Of a stretch of DNA of 7,471 bases, positions 6,005-7,471 are shown one piece after another. This DNA is from Promethearchaeota archaeon (GTDB lineage Archaea > Asgardarchaeota > Lokiarchaeia > Sigyniarchaeales > SOKP01), in assembly GCA_019058135.1 (NCBI GenBank), contig JAHLWE010000493.1:1-7471 (forward strand), read 5' to 3'. Below the pieces are notes generated by a model, which saw only the letters and a program-made list of their open reading frames with translations, was not told the origin of the DNA and did no database searches. The position numbers and the translations under genes were made by a program. Position 1 is the stretch's first letter. Every line of letters begins with the position of its first letter.

Positions 6005-7093
6005 CTATTGTAAATATTTTTTTGAAAGTTCATTAAATATCTCTAAAAATTTATTATTATTCTCTGGTGTATCAATTGTAATTCTCATATATTGATATAA
6101 TCCGGGTCTACTTATATGTCGTACTAATACTTTTTTTTCTTTTAAATCCCATATAAATTTTAAACAAATACTTTTATCTGAGAATTTTACGAATATAAAA
6201 TTTGCATCTGAAGGTTCCACACTTATTCCATTGTATTTAGATAATGCTTCTGCTAATCTTTTCCTTTCTGAAACTACCTTCTGGTTTTGCTTAAAGACTA
6301 AATCTCGATGTTTTATACAAGAAATAGCGGCAATCTGCGCAAGATAATTAACATTATAAGGTAATCTTACTTTATTCATTGCTTTAATGATTTTATCATT
6401 TGCAACAGCGTATCCAATTCTCATTGAAGCAAGTGAAAACGAGCTAGAAAATGTTCTAACAATCATTAGATTCTTAAATTCCTTTAATAAAGGTAAAGAG
6501 GTAGTTTGACTGAAATCTCCATAAGTCTCATCGACAACAACAATTCCTGGAAAATTCTTACAAATTTTTAAAATTACATCATTTGAGAATGCTTTTCCAT
6601 TTGGATTATTTGGTGAATTAATAAATATCAATTTACCTTTTAGTGAATATGCACTTTCGGGAATTAAGAAATCATCATTTAATTTTATTTCATTTTTTTT
6701 AGCTTTATAAATCGTACTCAATGTTTTGTATAATCCATATGTTGGATAAAAATAAATTACCTCATCCCCTGGATTGATGAAAGCTTTCATAATATTTTCC
6801 AAAACTCCATCGGCTCCGTTATCTATAAAAATGTTATTTGGATTAGTTAGCGTCTTTTTATCTACTAAAAGAACTGAACTAATCATTTTCCTTAAATCTT
6901 TTCCAGTTGGCTCGGGATATAATCTTAACTTATCATTAATCGCCATTTTAATTTCATCTAAAATTACCCGTGGAGGGGGATATGGATTCTCATTTATGTT
7001 TAACTTAATCCACCCTGCTTCAGATGGTTGTTCTTCTGGTATATATTGCTCTATCTTGTCAAAATCTTCTCTAAGTAAATTTTCTAAATCCAT
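6005..7093 (-). CDS. HisC-like aminotransferase-fold protein lacking the PLP-binding lysine
   Basis: Protein of 362 residues, the usual length for histidinol-phosphate aminotransferase, the PLP enzyme of histidine synthesis (imidazole-acetol phosphate plus glutamate). Family marks in order: NENPYPP (34-40), YPEPTG (59-64), NGAD (92-95), YPTYGLY (116-122), N159-x-PNNP (161-164), D188 in VDETY for the pyridine nitrogen, Y191, R225 in MRIGY for the phosphate, and R337 in MRITIDTPEN for the substrate carboxylate. The lysine motif, normally TFSK(A/S)(Y/F)xLAGLRIGY, reads TFSSSFSLASMRIGY: Ser217 stands where the Schiff-base lysine belongs. The codon is AGC, two changes from either Lys codon, so one sequencing error does not explain it. 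The frame is otherwise intact and well conserved. Options are a regulatory or binding pseudo-enzyme, or an altered PLP/PMP chemistry. It is the first gene of the minus-strand pair. No other histidine genes are in the window, so the hisC symbol is withheld. Confidence 0.85.
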   Translation of the reverse strand: MDLENLLREDFDKIEQYIPEEQPSEAGWIKLNINENPYPPPRVILDEIKMAINDKLRLYPEPTGKDLRKMISSVLLVDKKTLTNPNNIFIDNGADGVLENIMKAFINPGDEVIYFYPTYGLYKTLSTIYKAKKNEIKLNDDFLIPESAYSLKGKLIFINSPNNPNGKAFSNDVILKICKNFPGIVVVDETYGDFSQTTSLPLLKEFKNLMIVRTFSSSFSLASMRIGYAVANDKIIKAMNKVRLPYNVNYLAQIAAISCIKHRDLVFKQNQKVVSERKRLAEALSKYNGISVEPSDANFIFVKFSDKSICLKFIWDLKEKKVLVRHISRPGLYQYMRITIDTPENNNKFLEIFNELSKKYLQ

Positions 7094-7299
7094 TTATAAT
7101 GCAACAATTTTTTAGTTTTCGCTCAATAATAATTATTTCAATATTGGTAATTTTAATCTTTAAATGTTTTTAAAAAAATAATTAACTATAATAAAATTAA
7201 TATTAATTATAATCTAAAAAATAATCATAAAAATCATAAATATCAAAAACCAATAATAACAGGTGTTTTAAAATTTCTGGATCACAAGCATATTTATTA
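7094..7299. promoter_or_regulatory. Divergent intergenic region between the HisC-like and gelsolin-like genes
   Basis: This 206-bp spacer, almost all A and T, separates the two divergent genes and holds the promoters of both. No small gene or RNA gene was seen. It contains short self-complementary AT stretches (for example ATTAATATTAAT at about 7196-7207) that such base composition yields easily. For the minus strand no convincing TATA box could be singled out among many candidates. Confidence 0.5.
7266..7273 (+). promoter_or_regulatory. Candidate TATA box for the gelsolin-like gene
   Basis: TTTTAAAA is centred about 30 bases before the ATG at 7300, the distance expected for a leaderless archaeal transcript. 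The AGGTG at 7261 is too far from the ATG to act as its ribosome binding site. Confidence 0.4.
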
Positions 7300-7471
7300 A
7301 TGTTTAAAGTTGAAGAAGGTGGAGTTTCTACTCCAATTAAGTGGGGTAAAGAAAATCTTATATCTGATAGCTCTATTATTGTCTTAGACGAAGAAAATCT
7401 TAAATTATGGCTATGGCATGGAAAAAGGCAAAATTTAGTCTCCCGTAGAGTAGCTTTAAGGCAAGCTGAAG
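7300..7471 (+). CDS. Gelsolin-like domain protein, N-terminal part (cut by window end)
   Basis: From the ATG at 7300 an open frame runs off the right edge: 57 full codons, starting MFKVEEGGVSTPIKWG. After a short lead it reads SSIIVLDEENLKLWLWHGKR and ends with LVSRRVALRQAE. This matches the core of a gelsolin repeat: strand with an Asp (VxLLD), a strand ending in the hallmark W(V/H)GK turn, then the helix with RRxALxxAE. Gelsolin-like domains bind actin or serve as Sec23/24-type partners in eukaryotes, and short gelsolin-like proteins are well known in Asgard archaea, where some act on actin. Total length and any further domains lie outside the window. The start is the first ATG in frame; a TATA-like element about 30 bases upstream supports it. 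Confidence 0.7.
   Translation, partial: MFKVEEGGVSTPIKWGKENLISDSSIIVLDEENLKLWLWHGKRQNLVSRRVALRQAE

Noticed and set aside
2541..7093. Methionine-salvage gene cluster (RuBisCO-like enolase plus MtnE-like aminotransferase)
   Set aside because: The two genes are on opposite strands, separated by unrelated genes, no other salvage enzyme is present, and the aminotransferase lacks its catalytic lysine.
7180..7215. AT-rich inverted repeats as an attachment site or replication origin
   Set aside because: At this base composition such self-complementary stretches arise easily; there is no repeated motif, initiator gene or integrase nearby.

Overview
The window most likely comes from an Asgard (Promethearchaeota) archaeon. 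It is AT-rich, has archaeal-style TATA/leaderless promoters and oligo-T 3' ends, and combines a RuBisCO-like protein with three genes that look like the longin/roadblock/gelsolin-type proteins common in Asgard genomes. The lineage is inferred from protein style; there is no rRNA or other marker here to settle it.

Layout. Positions 1-202 hold the 3' end of a plus-strand gene whose product ends in a Pro/Glu repeat tail of 14-residue units. It overlaps by one base (TAATG) a gene (202-1308) with a longin-like N-terminus followed by two winged-helix-like segments; a strong Shine-Dalgarno sequence lies inside the upstream gene, so the two are probably co-transcribed and translationally coupled. This unit ends in an oligo-T tract. 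Convergent to it on the minus strand (1376-2446) is a single-domain tRNA-guanine transglycosylase-superfamily protein that keeps the zinc site and the nucleophile-type Asp but lacks any PUA domain and has no normal DSGG motif. From a 94-bp divergent promoter region, the RuBisCO-like (form IV type) gene runs rightward (2541-3863). Next is a PAP2-type membrane phosphatase (4005-4697) with its own promoter. After its stop codon, in the same frame, lies a short rubredoxin-like stretch with no start codon.

On the minus strand, two genes 37 bp apart look like an operon. The first transcribed (6005-7093) is a HisC-like class I/II fold aminotransferase in which the PLP-binding lysine is replaced by serine. 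The second (4807-5967) is a zinc-ribbon protein with longin-like and roadblock-like segments. At the right edge a plus-strand gene starts at 7300 and encodes a gelsolin-like domain; it is cut by the window end.

Functionally the window is a mosaic. Three genes (202-1308, 4807-5967, 7300-end) look like parts of the small-GTPase/membrane/cytoskeleton-like machinery of Asgard archaea. The others are three metabolic or modification enzymes with altered active sites (TGT-like, RuBisCO-like, HisC-like) and a lipid phosphatase. No single pathway joins them. The strongest oddities are the lysine-less HisC homologue and the stand-alone TGT-like protein. No tRNA, rRNA, CRISPR array or insertion sequence was seen, and no stretch over 300 bases lacks a gene.
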